20,127 bases of DNA from CBDULX01 sp965368175. GTDB lineage: Bacteria; Pseudomonadota; Gammaproteobacteria; SZUA-229. This document shows, one piece after another, positions 7,704 to 15,400 of the stretch. The notes under the pieces were generated by a model. It had not been told where the DNA came from. It did not search any database and worked only from the letters and a program-made list of their open reading frames with translations. The stretch covers positions 1 to 20,127 of the forward strand of contig CBDULX010000028.1 of the NCBI GenBank assembly GCA_965368175.1, read 5' to 3'. The translations under genes were made by a program, and so were the position numbers. Every line of letters starts with the position of its first letter. Position 1 is the stretch's first letter.

Positions 7704-9195
7704 AATTAACATTTCGACGCGCTTCCATTCTGTGCAGTAGCTCCGACATAATGAGCCTGTATAATTCGTCGCCAAGATAACAGTCCTCGACACCACTGTC
7801 GATACTTGGATTGTCGTTTACTTCAATAACATAACCAATGCCATTTTTTTCTTTTATATCGACGCCATAGAAGCCATTACCAATCGGTCTGGTGGCTTTC
7901 ATGGCCGCATCCAGAACAGCTTTAGGTGCTTCGAAAGTAGGCAGGGTTTCGAAATTGCCTGAGGCGGTTTTTTTTGCTCCGTGCTGGTAGATTTGCCAGT
8001 GGTTGCGAACCATATAATATCGACAGGCATAGATTGGCTTGTTATTAAGCACACCAATGCGCCAGTCGAAGTCGGTATACAAATATTCCTGTGCCAGCAA
8101 TAGGGTCGATTTTTGAAACAGACGCTCAAGAACCTCTTGCAGCTCCTGACGATCGTTGGCTTTTTCCACACCCACTGAAAAGGAACCGTCGGGTATTTTC
8201 AGTACTATGGGATAGTCCAGTTTTTCTTCGAGCTGAGCTATCTGGTGGGGTTTCCCCTTGTGCAATAATTCGGTTCGAGGCGCAGGTACCTTATTATTTC
8301 GGAACAGGTCCGCCAGGTAGATTTTGTTGGTGCAGCGCAACATAGACGTTGGATCATCTATCACCACCATATCTTCAACCTCGGCACGTTTGGCAAAGCG
8401 ATAGGTATAGTGGTTGATCGAGGTAGTGGTACGTATAAAAAGCCCGTCATATTCAGGCAGCCGTAAATAATCTCTCTGGGTAATGAGTTCACAGTCTATG
8501 CCGAGTGATTTACCTGCGGCAATAAAACGCTTTAAGGCTGTTTTATTTGAAGGTGGTAGCTTTTCTTCGGGGTCAACCAGAATGGCCAGATCATAGCGGA
8601 ACTGCTTTTTGCTGCGCTTCTTACGCCATACTTTACGGCTGAAATCATCTAGTGCTTTGGCAAAGGCGGTCTCATCTGCATCATCTAAAATACTCTGGCT
8701 GCGGATATTAAGCATGTCAATCTTCCAGCCTTTATCATAGCGCAGTGTGATCTCCAGTAGCGGGCAGGGGAAAAGTTCAAACAGCTTATGAGACAGCTCA
8801 CTGTATTCCGGGTCGATGGTGGTGCCAAAAAAACTGTACAGCTTTAATAGCCCATCTCCCGTGCTGGGCGCTGGCTTTTTCGACAGCATTTCAGGCATAT
8901 AGTTGAGTTCTAACCGATATAGTGCTCGTTGGCTCAGGTCGTTAAGCGTGCGCACAGAGGGAATAACTCCGTGACCCCTGGCTTCAGCCAGAAGTGAGCA
9001 GTAATAACCTGCTGAGAGGTAACGATTATTGCGACACAGGTTGATGATTCTTAGTCGTAAACCTTTGCCATCGGGGCTATTAGCAGTTCGGGCGTAGTCA
9101 CTATCGAGATACTCTTCGAATGTTACTACGTTATCGCTTGGGTAGTAGGGCCCCCAGTCGGCTTTATTATCAATAATAATCAGTGTATCTGACAT
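7702..9195 (-). CDS. RimK-like ATP-grasp amidoligase with RLAN-type N-terminal domain
   Basis: A 497-residue predicted cytoplasmic ligase. Residues 1-200 match the uncharacterised alpha+beta region found in front of RimK-like ATP-grasp domains (RLAN type): LIIIDNKADWGPYYPSDNVV and RYLSAGYYCSLLAEARGHGVIPSVRTLNDL. Residues 270-490 are the ATP-grasp domain: CTNKIYLADLFRNNKVPAPRT (288-308), ATP lysine in PIVLKIPDGSFSVGVEK (K333), AQEYL (E370), FDWRIGVL, FYGVDIKEK (D446) and metal-binding VIEVNDNPSID (E458, N460). Relatives such as RimK add glutamate to a carboxyl group using ATP; the substrate here is unknown. I start at the ATG at 9195 (MSDTLIIID) with GGGAAGG just upstream; the frame stays open to an ATG at 9252. 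It is divergent from the DUF2817/GNAT-C39 pair. Confidence 0.9.
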   Translation of the reverse strand: MSDTLIIIDNKADWGPYYPSDNVVTFEEYLDSDYARTANSPDGKGLRLRIINLCRNNRYLSAGYYCSLLAEARGHGVIPSVRTLNDLSQRALYRLELNYMPEMLSKKPAPSTGDGLLKLYSFFGTTIDPEYSELSHKLFELFPCPLLEITLRYDKGWKIDMLNIRSQSILDDADETAFAKALDDFSRKVWRKKRSKKQFRYDLAILVDPEEKLPPSNKTALKRFIAAGKSLGIDCELITQRDYLRLPEYDGLFIRTTTSINHYTYRFAKRAEVEDMVVIDDPTSMLRCTNKIYLADLFRNNKVPAPRTELLHKGKPHQIAQLEEKLDYPIVLKIPDGSFSVGVEKANDRQELQEVLERLFQKSTLLLAQEYLYTDFDWRIGVLNNKPIYACRYYMVRNHWQIYQHGAKKTASGNFETLPTFEAPKAVLDAAMKATRPIGNGFYGVDIKEKNGIGYVIEVNDNPSIDSGVEDCYLGDELYRLIMSELLHRMEARRNVN

Positions 9196-9335
9196 GGCCT
9201 TCCCAGCCTGAAATGAAGCGGTAATTGTGCGACGAATGATATGCTTATACAATCATTTTTATACAAAAAATTATTTATTAAAAGTGATTCTTTATTGGTG
9301 TAAGCAAGAGTATTCTTAGCGATGATTATGTCGGT

Positions 9336-9391
9336 GAACCTCTGATCAGGTTATGCCTGAACCCTATTTTGGGTTTATATCATGGGTTCAG
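9336..9391. repeat. Solo repeat terminus and hairpins in the divergent promoter region
   Basis: GAACCTCTGATC (9336-9347) is one more copy of the element A/B terminal sequence, without an obvious partner end. It runs into TCAGG/CCTGA (9345-9349 with 9356-9360) and then CTGAACCC/GGGTTCAG (9358-9365 with 9384-9391), a perfect 8-bp inverted repeat with an 18-base loop. The last arm overlaps the possible ATG at 9382. The region from 9196 to 9444 must hold the promoters for both the RimK-like gene and the DUF2817 gene. Confidence 0.5.
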
Positions 9392-9444
9392 TGTTTTCGG
9401 TTTATTGTAGTCGCCCTGTATCGCTATTGATTCTGAGATTTTTT

Positions 9445-10542
9445 ATGACCATACCTGTAGCACTGAGTGCTAAAGAGCTTGAGGTTTTTCCTGAGAACTA
9501 TATTAGTGCAAAGAAGATGCTAATGGCATTGTCAGAGGATTGTGCTCAGACTAAAGCTGTCCACAGCTTTCCTCTGGAAGTCGTTAGCGACATTGATAAT
9601 GAGCGTCTGTCGACTGAAATAATATGGCTAGGTCCAGAATCGGCAGAGAAAGTTGTGGTGTTAATTTCAGCAACGCACGGTGTAGAAGGTTTTGTGGGTG
9701 CTGCCGTTCAAATCGATTTGCTGTTACGCCTTCAACAGGGTTACTCGTTACCGAAAAATACGGCGCTCATGATTGTATTTGCGCTCAATCCCTTCGGCTT
9801 CGTTAAGTATCGCCGCTGCGATGAAATGGGCATAGATCTTAATCGTAATTTTATTGATTTTGATCAGCCACTACCTGTGAACGATGGTTATGAGCGCATA
9901 AAGGACGCCATTTACTGTGCTGACCCTGTGCAAAGGCAGCGGCTATTTGAGGGTTTTCGTCAACAATGGGGCCAAACGGCTTTTGAGATTGCCGTGAGTG
10001 GAGGCCAGTATACAGATCCTCTGGGTCCGTTTTATGGGGGTGAGAAGCCGGCCCATGGGCATAAAGTTATGGATCAGATTATTGAACGTTATCAGCTGGC
10101 TCAGCGTCATCTGGCCGTGATTGACATACATTCAGGCCTGGGGCCCTATGCCTACGGCGAGGTGATCAATGATCATCCCCTCGACAGTTCAGGGTATACA
10201 GTGGCCAATAAATGGTATGGTGCCAGTGCGGCCTCTCCCGCGGAAGGGGATTCAAGTTCGGTGAAAAAGCTTGGGTTATTAGACTACCGTTGGCATCCGT
10301 TAATGAAACAGCGGGGTTGCTTTGTCACACTGGAGTTTGGCAGTTACCGGACACAGGCGTTGTTTGATGTAATCCTGCAGGATCATTGTAGCTGGAAACT
10401 GAATGATCGGCAGGCAATGACTAAGAGTGCTGAGGCAATGAAAGAACATTTCTGTCCACGAGACAGTTACTGGAGAGAATTGGTGCTGGTGAAATCCAGA
10501 CAGGTTATTCAGCAGGCGGTGGATGGTCTTCAATATGACTAA
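9445..10542 (+). CDS. DUF2817 family protein (M14-like zinc carboxypeptidase/aspartoacylase fold)
   Basis: A 365-residue predicted zinc peptidase or deacylase. Counting from the ATG at 9445, the zinc site is ATHGVEG (H78, E81) plus VIDIHSGLG (H229). The substrate-binding motif GIDLNRNF (131-135) and the catalytic glutamate in TLEFGSY (E297) are also present. SGGQYTDPLGPFYGG is a DUF2817 hallmark. The M14 superfamily cleaves C-terminal residues or N-acyl groups. An in-frame ATG at 9382 would add 21 residues that read somewhat like a signal peptide (SLLILRFFMTIPVALSA), but its ATG abuts a hairpin arm and an arginine breaks the hydrophobic run, so I prefer 9445. Neither start has a strong ribosome binding site. 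The 3' end overlaps the GNAT-C39 gene, which indicates a two-gene operon. Confidence 0.85.
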   Translation: MTIPVALSAKELEVFPENYISAKKMLMALSEDCAQTKAVHSFPLEVVSDIDNERLSTEIIWLGPESAEKVVVLISATHGVEGFVGAAVQIDLLLRLQQGYSLPKNTALMIVFALNPFGFVKYRRCDEMGIDLNRNFIDFDQPLPVNDGYERIKDAIYCADPVQRQRLFEGFRQQWGQTAFEIAVSGGQYTDPLGPFYGGEKPAHGHKVMDQIIERYQLAQRHLAVIDIHSGLGPYAYGEVINDHPLDSSGYTVANKWYGASAASPAEGDSSSVKKLGLLDYRWHPLMKQRGCFVTLEFGSYRTQALFDVILQDHCSWKLNDRQAMTKSAEAMKEHFCPRDSYWRELVLVKSRQVIQQAVDGLQYD

Positions 10543-11656
10543 GCAGAAAATTGTTATCCAGCCGGCGACCCTGGATGATCTCGATTCACTGCTTGAACTT
10601 GAGCAGAAATGTTTTATTACAGACCAGCTTAGTCGTCGTAGTTTACGTCGCTTCCTGAGCAATGAGCAGAGTGTATTTCAGGTGGCTAAACAGGCGGAAA
10701 TCATCGTTGGCTATCTGCTGGTCACATTTCATCGGGGCACTCGTCTGGCGCGACTGTACTCTATTGCTGTAGATCCAGAATGGCGTGGTCAGGGTGTGGC
10801 TCGAAAACTGATAAACAATGGAGAAGAGGAATCTCAACGGCGAGGTGCGCTTTATCTTCGTCTGGAGGTTAATAATACTAACCAAAGTGCAATAGGCCTG
10901 TATCACTCCCTGGGGTTCAAGGAATTTGGACTACTGCAGGATTATTATGAAGACCATAGCGATGCGCTTCGTATGCAAAAGCGTATTCGTTATCCTGACA
11001 GGGCATCTGTTCATACACTAATACCCTGGTATCAGCAAAGCACGGCATTTACCTGTGGCCCCGCCGCGATGATGATGGCCATGGCTGGATTAAATACATC
11101 CTATAAATTACGTCTAACCGAAGAGCTGGAGCTGTGGCGAGAAGCCACCACTATATTTATGACCTCCGGTCATGGTGGCTGTCATCCTTTAGGGTTGGCT
11201 CTGGCCGCCAAAAGACGTGGATTCAATGCAGATGTGTGGATAAATCAGCGTCAGCCACTGTTTATAGATGGTGTACGCAGCAATGAGAAAAAAACCATTA
11301 TTGAAACAGTGCACAATGATTTTGTTCAGCAGAGTAAAGCGGCAGGTATCGCCATCCACTATGAAAACATCAACCAGGAAACACTGATCGATGCCTGTGA
11401 TCAGGGCGCAGTACCCATTGTATTGATCAGTACTTACCGCATGGATCGAAAAAAAGCACCTCACTGGGTAGCAATAAGTGGCTACGATGATCAGTGTTTT
11501 TATGTACACGATCCCGATCCGGATGAGAAGCACCAGGATCTTCTGGATTGTCAGTATTTACCGATCACACTTAAGGATTTTGATCCCATGTCCTCTTTCG
11601 GCAGCAATCGCTTGCGTACGGCGGTAATCCTTTACCCGGGTCTCGGGTCTTCCTGA
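10535..11656 (+). CDS. GNAT acetyltransferase fused to C39-like cysteine peptidase
   Basis: A 373-residue two-domain protein. Residues 5-152 are a RimI-like GNAT domain: LYSIAVDPEWRGQGVARKLI (74-93) contains the acetyl-CoA loop RGQGVA, followed by LRLEVNNTNQSAIGLYHSLGF (108-128). Residues 158-370 are a C39-like papain-fold peptidase: QQSTAFTCGPAAMMMA (nucleophile C174, oxyanion-hole Q168 or nearby), HWVAISGYDD (H310) and FYVHDPDPD (D326), giving an intact Cys-His-Asp triad. No ABC transporter is attached, so this is not a classical bacteriocin exporter. I start at the ATG at 10535, which overlaps the upstream stop by eight bases; an ATG at 10523 is the alternative. It is probably translationally coupled to the DUF2817 peptidase. 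The likely job is acetylating and cleaving a peptide or amide product, inferred from context. Confidence 0.9.
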   Translation: MTKQKIVIQPATLDDLDSLLELEQKCFITDQLSRRSLRRFLSNEQSVFQVAKQAEIIVGYLLVTFHRGTRLARLYSIAVDPEWRGQGVARKLINNGEEESQRRGALYLRLEVNNTNQSAIGLYHSLGFKEFGLLQDYYEDHSDALRMQKRIRYPDRASVHTLIPWYQQSTAFTCGPAAMMMAMAGLNTSYKLRLTEELELWREATTIFMTSGHGGCHPLGLALAAKRRGFNADVWINQRQPLFIDGVRSNEKKTIIETVHNDFVQQSKAAGIAIHYENINQETLIDACDQGAVPIVLISTYRMDRKKAPHWVAISGYDDQCFYVHDPDPDEKHQDLLDCQYLPITLKDFDPMSSFGSNRLRTAVILYPGLGSS

Positions 11657-12031
11657 AGTTTCCTGGTCACTATGAAACCGATGGATAATTTTTTCTGATT
11701 GATTAGCTGAAGCCCTGTTAATGAATTCGGGCAAAACCAGGTTCAGTTTCTGTGATTATTTATCAACGTCCGGGGTCATGGCCGGGAAATGCTGAATGTA
11801 TATCTGCATCCTGCGTCACTGAAATGAATTGTTTAATTTTATGATTTATTCACCACCGTGCTTATCAAAATAGCCGCACCATATTCAAGCGAATAAGCTT
11901 GAATTTATCTTCTTTGCGCCAAATAGGTGCGATTTTTGTCCGATATCAGGCTTTTTCCTCTGGCCCAATAATTGCTCATCTCTATTCATACAGCTCTGCT
12001 GGACATCCTTAAATATGAATGGAGGTGAATT
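11657..12031. other. Intergenic region with one perfect hairpin
   Basis: No gene-sized reading frame on either strand that looks real. ATTCAAGC/GCTTGAAT (11883-11890 with 11897-11904, six-base loop) is a perfect 8-bp inverted repeat. It is AT-rich, lies about 225 bp after the GNAT-C39 stop and is followed by TTATCTTCTTT, so it is only a poor terminator candidate; an operator for the downstream unit is as likely. The region ends in a strong ribosome binding site, GGAGGTGA (12020-12027), for the ATP-grasp gene. Confidence 0.45.
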
Positions 12032-13147
12032 ATGTCGGCAGTTATTGAGCACAGCTACCTGGCATCGGCTAAATATATTATTAATCACGATATTATGAAC
12101 TGCACAGCTGAGGGAGTAGTTGGTAATCATCTGTATTCGGGCCGAGCTCTGGGGCTTTCAGAACCCTGGGACATTATCCAGTTGCATCCGGATTTAAAAC
12201 CTCTGTGGCCTGATATTAAAGAACACTATCAACGAATTGGTCTTAGTTATAGTGAAGACGTGATCTGGGATCTGAATTTAAGACAGCTGGGGGCGCATAT
12301 AAATCACAGGCCCTCGGTGTTTTATTTTGGCCCCGACGAATGTGAAAACTGGGGTGATCAGGAATGGCTTCAGACGGTTAAGTATATTAATTCTAAAAAC
12401 AATTTCATGGCACTGGCGCAGGAACTGGGTGTAGATGTTCCGAGAACCCTGTGTTTTGATAATGTCACAGCGATTGATGAAAAGGCCATGCAGGATATTG
12501 TATTTCCCTGTTATTTGAAAGCGGCTATATCTGTGTCAGGAGTGGGGATTTACCGTTGTGAAAATAAAGCGGCCTTTAGCGAGGCATTAACAGGCTTTGC
12601 TGAGCATGTACCGGTACAGGTACAGGAAGAAGTGATCACTGAAACATTTCTTAATCTGCAATACCAGGTTATTGCTGATGAGGTGGTCAGGCTGGAGGCC
12701 AGTGAACAGATCCTCGATGGTTTTGTTCATCAGGGTAATCGAGTACCTGCGAGTTACCAGCCCTGGGCAGCGGTGGATACTATGGCGGTCTGGTTAAAAG
12801 ATCATGGTATGAAAGGCGTCTTTGCTTTTGATGTTGCTGTGGTACAAACTGATAAGGGCCTGCGTTTCCCGGCCATCGAATGTAATCCACGTTTCAACGG
12901 TGCGTCCTATCCGACTATGATTGCACATAAACTGGATATACCCGAATGGACGGCTGTCAGCTTAACCACTCAATATAGAAAGCTTTCAGATATAGATCTT
13001 AGTGGAATTGAGTTTGATAAAAAAACTGGCAATGGAGTGATTATTGTCAACTGGGGTACTGTACTGGCGGGTAAGCTGGTCATACTTTTGGCCGGACCCA
13101 GTGAGTTCCAGGAGGAACTGGCGGTAGAACTTAGCAGCCGCCTTTGA
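12032..13147 (+). CDS. Stand-alone ATP-grasp ligase, specificity unknown
   Basis: A 371-residue ATP-grasp enzyme predicted to join a carboxylate to an amine through an acyl-phosphate. Residues 1-115 are a pre-ATP-grasp domain. Then come NNFMALAQELGVDVPRT (123-139), ATP lysine and glycine loop in PCYLKAAISVSGVGIYRC (K163), adenine-contact VQVQEEV (E199/E200), AFDVAVV (D267) and the Mg2+ motif IECNPRFNGASYPT (E283, N285, R287). It is not a close match to D-Ala-D-Ala ligase, carbamoyl phosphate synthase or cyanophycin synthetase, and lacks the CphA C-terminal Mur-ligase domain. The start is firm: GGAGGTGA sits four bases before the ATG. It is followed 66 bp later by an isoaspartyl peptidase gene, so a product with a beta-aspartyl or similar isopeptide link is a reasonable inference but not shown. 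Confidence 0.85.
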   Translation: MSAVIEHSYLASAKYIINHDIMNCTAEGVVGNHLYSGRALGLSEPWDIIQLHPDLKPLWPDIKEHYQRIGLSYSEDVIWDLNLRQLGAHINHRPSVFYFGPDECENWGDQEWLQTVKYINSKNNFMALAQELGVDVPRTLCFDNVTAIDEKAMQDIVFPCYLKAAISVSGVGIYRCENKAAFSEALTGFAEHVPVQVQEEVITETFLNLQYQVIADEVVRLEASEQILDGFVHQGNRVPASYQPWAAVDTMAVWLKDHGMKGVFAFDVAVVQTDKGLRFPAIECNPRFNGASYPTMIAHKLDIPEWTAVSLTTQYRKLSDIDLSGIEFDKKTGNGVIIVNWGTVLAGKLVILLAGPSEFQEELAVELSSRL

Positions 13148-13213
13148 TATGGTAAGCGCAATTTTGACCAGCTGCAGGTGCATCTGGTTACTTACATCAA
13201 CAAGAAGTTATAT

Positions 13214-14155
13214 ATGAATCAAATGGCTGGTTATTCACTTATGGTCCACGGCGGAGCCGGTGCACTGGATAACGTCAAGGACCCTAAAACAGCTGTTCGT
13301 TACCTGGAAAGTATTCGCTGTGTACTGGAACATGGTCGCCAGGTACTTACACTTGGTGGTTCTGCGTTACAGGCGGTAGAAGCCTGTGCTTCGCTGCTGG
13401 AAGACGATCCGGTGTTCAATGCAGGATGCGGTTCGGTATTGAATGAAAACGGCAAAGTGGAAATGGATGCCGCCATCATGGATGGTCGAGATCTCTCAGC
13501 CGGTGCGGTAGCCGCCGTGGATAATATCGCCAATCCTGTCCAGCTGGCACGTTATGTAATGACCGAGAGCGAACATGTCATGTTGATTGCTGAGGGTGCT
13601 ATGCGTTTTGCCGATCACTGTGGCATGGTGCGAGTCCCGGAGAATTATTTTTACACCCCAGATAGAGTCAAGCAGCTGGAGGAAGCACGCTTAAAGCATA
13701 AGGTCATGCTGGATCATGATGATACGGAAGAAGATAGTGAGGATCAGAAATACGGCACCATTGGCGCCATAGCTAGAGATTTGCAGGGCAATCTGGCGGC
13801 GGCAACTTCTACCGGTGGTATCGTTAACAAACGCATGGGACGAGTAGGTGATTCCCCCATCGTTGGCGCGGGTGTTTATGCCGATAATGAAACCTGTGCA
13901 GTATCCGCCACAGGTTATGGTGAAGACTTTATGCGTACGGTAATAGCAAAAACCATTGCCGATTTTATTTATATGAAAGGTATGAATGGCAAAGATGCCA
14001 CTAAAGCCGGGATTGAATATCTAACTCGCAAAGTCAAAGGCCGCGGTGGTGTGATCGTTATCGACAAAGATGGCAACTGTTGCAGCGGTTTTACCACAAA
14101 GAAAATGATTCACGGCTGGATAGAGAATGGTGGTGAAGCGATGGCGAGATTTTAG
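13214..14155 (+). CDS. Isoaspartyl peptidase/L-asparaginase (Thr-type Ntn hydrolase)
   Basis: A 313-residue precursor of the plant-type asparaginase family, which hydrolyses beta-aspartyl dipeptides and L-asparagine. Seen: VHGGAGAL (11-18), ALQAVEACASLLEDDPVFNAGCGSVLNENGKVEMDAAIMDG (51-91), the autocleavage site with nucleophile threonine in YGTIGAIA (T182), and the substrate-binding segment STGGIVNKRMGRVGDSPIVGAG (199-220) and ATGYGE. Before T182 an acidic linker (DHDDTEEDSEDQ) marks the end of the alpha chain. I start at the ATG at 13214, with AAGAAG nearby; the open frame reaches a GTG at 13178. It is probably cotranscribed with the preceding ATP-grasp gene. Length and motifs are complete. 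Its own substrate could be the ligase product or ordinary isoaspartyl peptides from protein turnover. Confidence 0.93.
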   Translation: MNQMAGYSLMVHGGAGALDNVKDPKTAVRYLESIRCVLEHGRQVLTLGGSALQAVEACASLLEDDPVFNAGCGSVLNENGKVEMDAAIMDGRDLSAGAVAAVDNIANPVQLARYVMTESEHVMLIAEGAMRFADHCGMVRVPENYFYTPDRVKQLEEARLKHKVMLDHDDTEEDSEDQKYGTIGAIARDLQGNLAAATSTGGIVNKRMGRVGDSPIVGAGVYADNETCAVSATGYGEDFMRTVIAKTIADFIYMKGMNGKDATKAGIEYLTRKVKGRGGVIVIDKDGNCCSGFTTKKMIHGWIENGGEAMARF

Positions 14156-14235
14156 AGTCTATGTTTAAAGCGCACAGAAGTGACCATTTGCGTTTTTTAA
14201 CAAATCAAATAACAAAACCAGTTCAAGAAGAAATA

Positions 14236-15114
14236 TCAGTAAAACGCCTTTTCAGCATCAGGACGTGTTTTAAAGCGTTTGTAAATCCACTGGTACTGAG
14301 CCGGGCATTCACGCACCAGCTGTTCCACATCCCGGTTCATGAGTTCGGTGGCGGCCTGCAGGCCCTTGTCGGCGAAGCTGTCGCTGGACGCTTTAAACAC
14401 CATTTTAAATCCACGGCCTGCGGGCAGGCGCTCGGCATAGGCATAGATAACCTGGCAATTAAATTTAGTCGCCATCCTCGGCAGCAGAGTCATGGTGTAG
14501 GCCTGTATGCCGAAAAAAGGCGCGAACAGACCATTGCCCGTACCCGGTTCCTGGTCGGGTAACACCCCTACTAACTCGGCATTTTTCAGAGCTTTTGACA
14601 AAGCGCGCACACCCGTATTATCGGTCGGTACCAGAGTGGCGCCGGTACGTTGTCGGGACTGACGCACTTTTTCATCGAAGCCCTTGAGTTTGGGTGGGCG
14701 ATACAGCGTGGTCATGGGAAAGTGTCTGGCGCAATACAGGCCAACCAGTTCCCATGAGCCGATGTGGGGTATCGCCAGCAACACGCCCTGGCCCTGTTGT
14801 CTGGCTTTATGAATCAGTTCCTCGCCTTCCACTGACTTCACCATTGCCAGTACGGATCGGGCGTTTCTGCCCCACATAATGCCCATTTCACTCAACAATT
14901 TACCGGTTTCCAGCAGTGTATCCTGCAGCAACTGATGTTGTTGTGTGGGTTCCAGTTCAGGAAAGCAACGCTGGATATTAATCCGGGCTATGGTTTTCAT
15001 CTTGCTGGGTTTGATCTGGTAAATCCAGCCAATGAGTGTGCCGATCCAGTGGGCCAGCTTCAGGGGGAGGTATGAGGTGAGTATGAGTAGGAATTTAAGC
15101 AGCTGGATTTTCAT
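14236..15114 (-). CDS. LpxL/HtrB-family lysophospholipid or lipid A acyltransferase
   Basis: A 292-residue inner-membrane acyltransferase of the LpxL/LpxM (HtrB/MsbB) family, which transfers acyl chains from acyl-ACP to lipid A precursors or related lipids. Seen: an N-terminal hydrophobic anchor (LLKFLLILTSYLPL), the family region KTIARINIQRCFPEL (40-54), the catalytic HxxxxE motif in AIPHIGSWELVG (H117, E122), the phosphate-binding stretch LYRPPKLKGFDEKVRQSR (137-154), and GVLPDQEPGTGNGLFAPFFG (183-202). I start at 15114 (MKIQLLK) by family length; the frame is open to an ATG at 15171 and neither start has a good ribosome binding site. It converges on the isoaspartyl peptidase gene with no obvious terminator between them. 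Which lipid it acylates cannot be told. Confidence 0.9.
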   Translation of the reverse strand: MKIQLLKFLLILTSYLPLKLAHWIGTLIGWIYQIKPSKMKTIARINIQRCFPELEPTQQHQLLQDTLLETGKLLSEMGIMWGRNARSVLAMVKSVEGEELIHKARQQGQGVLLAIPHIGSWELVGLYCARHFPMTTLYRPPKLKGFDEKVRQSRQRTGATLVPTDNTGVRALSKALKNAELVGVLPDQEPGTGNGLFAPFFGIQAYTMTLLPRMATKFNCQVIYAYAERLPAGRGFKMVFKASSDSFADKGLQAATELMNRDVEQLVRECPAQYQWIYKRFKTRPDAEKAFY

Positions 15115-15216
15115 AATGTTATTGTAAAACAAAAGCTGGGATTGTTTTTTTAAAGTTGGGTCATAGCACAATTGTTTTTAATATTTAGAACAAACCAGGC
15201 ACTTACTTCGTCATTA

Positions 15217-15275
15217 GTTACAAGTTACAAGTTACAAGTTACAAGTTACAAGTTACAAGTTACAAGTTACAAGTT
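15217..15275. repeat. Heptamer tandem repeat (GTTACAA)8
   Basis: Eight perfect copies of GTTACAA run from 15217 to 15272, followed by a partial GTT. The array lies between the divergent LpxL-like and HipB genes, about 100 bp from each. Perfect copies suggest recent expansion or slippage, so copy number may vary between isolates. Confidence 0.95.
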
Positions 15276-15316
15276 TGCAGTTATCAGTGTGCAGTTATCA
15301 GTGTGCAGTTATCAGT
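15276..15316. repeat. 14-bp tandem repeat, three copies
   Basis: TGCAGTTATCAGTG is repeated at 15276-15289 and 15290-15303, with a third copy at 15304-15316 lacking the last base. It joins directly onto the heptamer array and shares the words AGTT and GTTA(C/T), so the two arrays may derive from one another. Confidence 0.95.
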
Positions 15317-15400
15317 AAAAGCTTCAATGAGTGGTTGACAAGAAGATAGGCGACCACAAGATTTTGACTGCCCACTCATTCCTCCTCAAAACCAAATAAT

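Noticed and set aside
9382..9444. N-terminal extension of the DUF2817 protein as a true signal peptide
   Set aside because: An arginine interrupts the hydrophobic run, the ATG at 9382 abuts a hairpin arm, and family similarity starts only after the ATG at 9445. Not excluded, but not preferred.
10535..11656. Bacteriocin processing or export locus, because of the C39 peptidase
   Set aside because: There is no ABC transporter, membrane segment or double-glycine precursor peptide nearby; the domain is fused to a GNAT instead.
12032..13147. Cyanophycin synthetase or D-Ala-D-Ala ligase
   Set aside because: The protein is too short for CphA and lacks its Mur-ligase half. The N-terminal region and the motifs around the ATP-grasp core do not look like Ddl.
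14161..14562. Plus-strand frame of 133 codons
   Set aside because: It is antisense to the 3' half of the LpxL-like gene and has no recognisable domain.
15217..15316. CRISPR array
   Set aside because: The repeats are 7 and 14 bp, directly adjacent with no spacers, and no cas gene is present.
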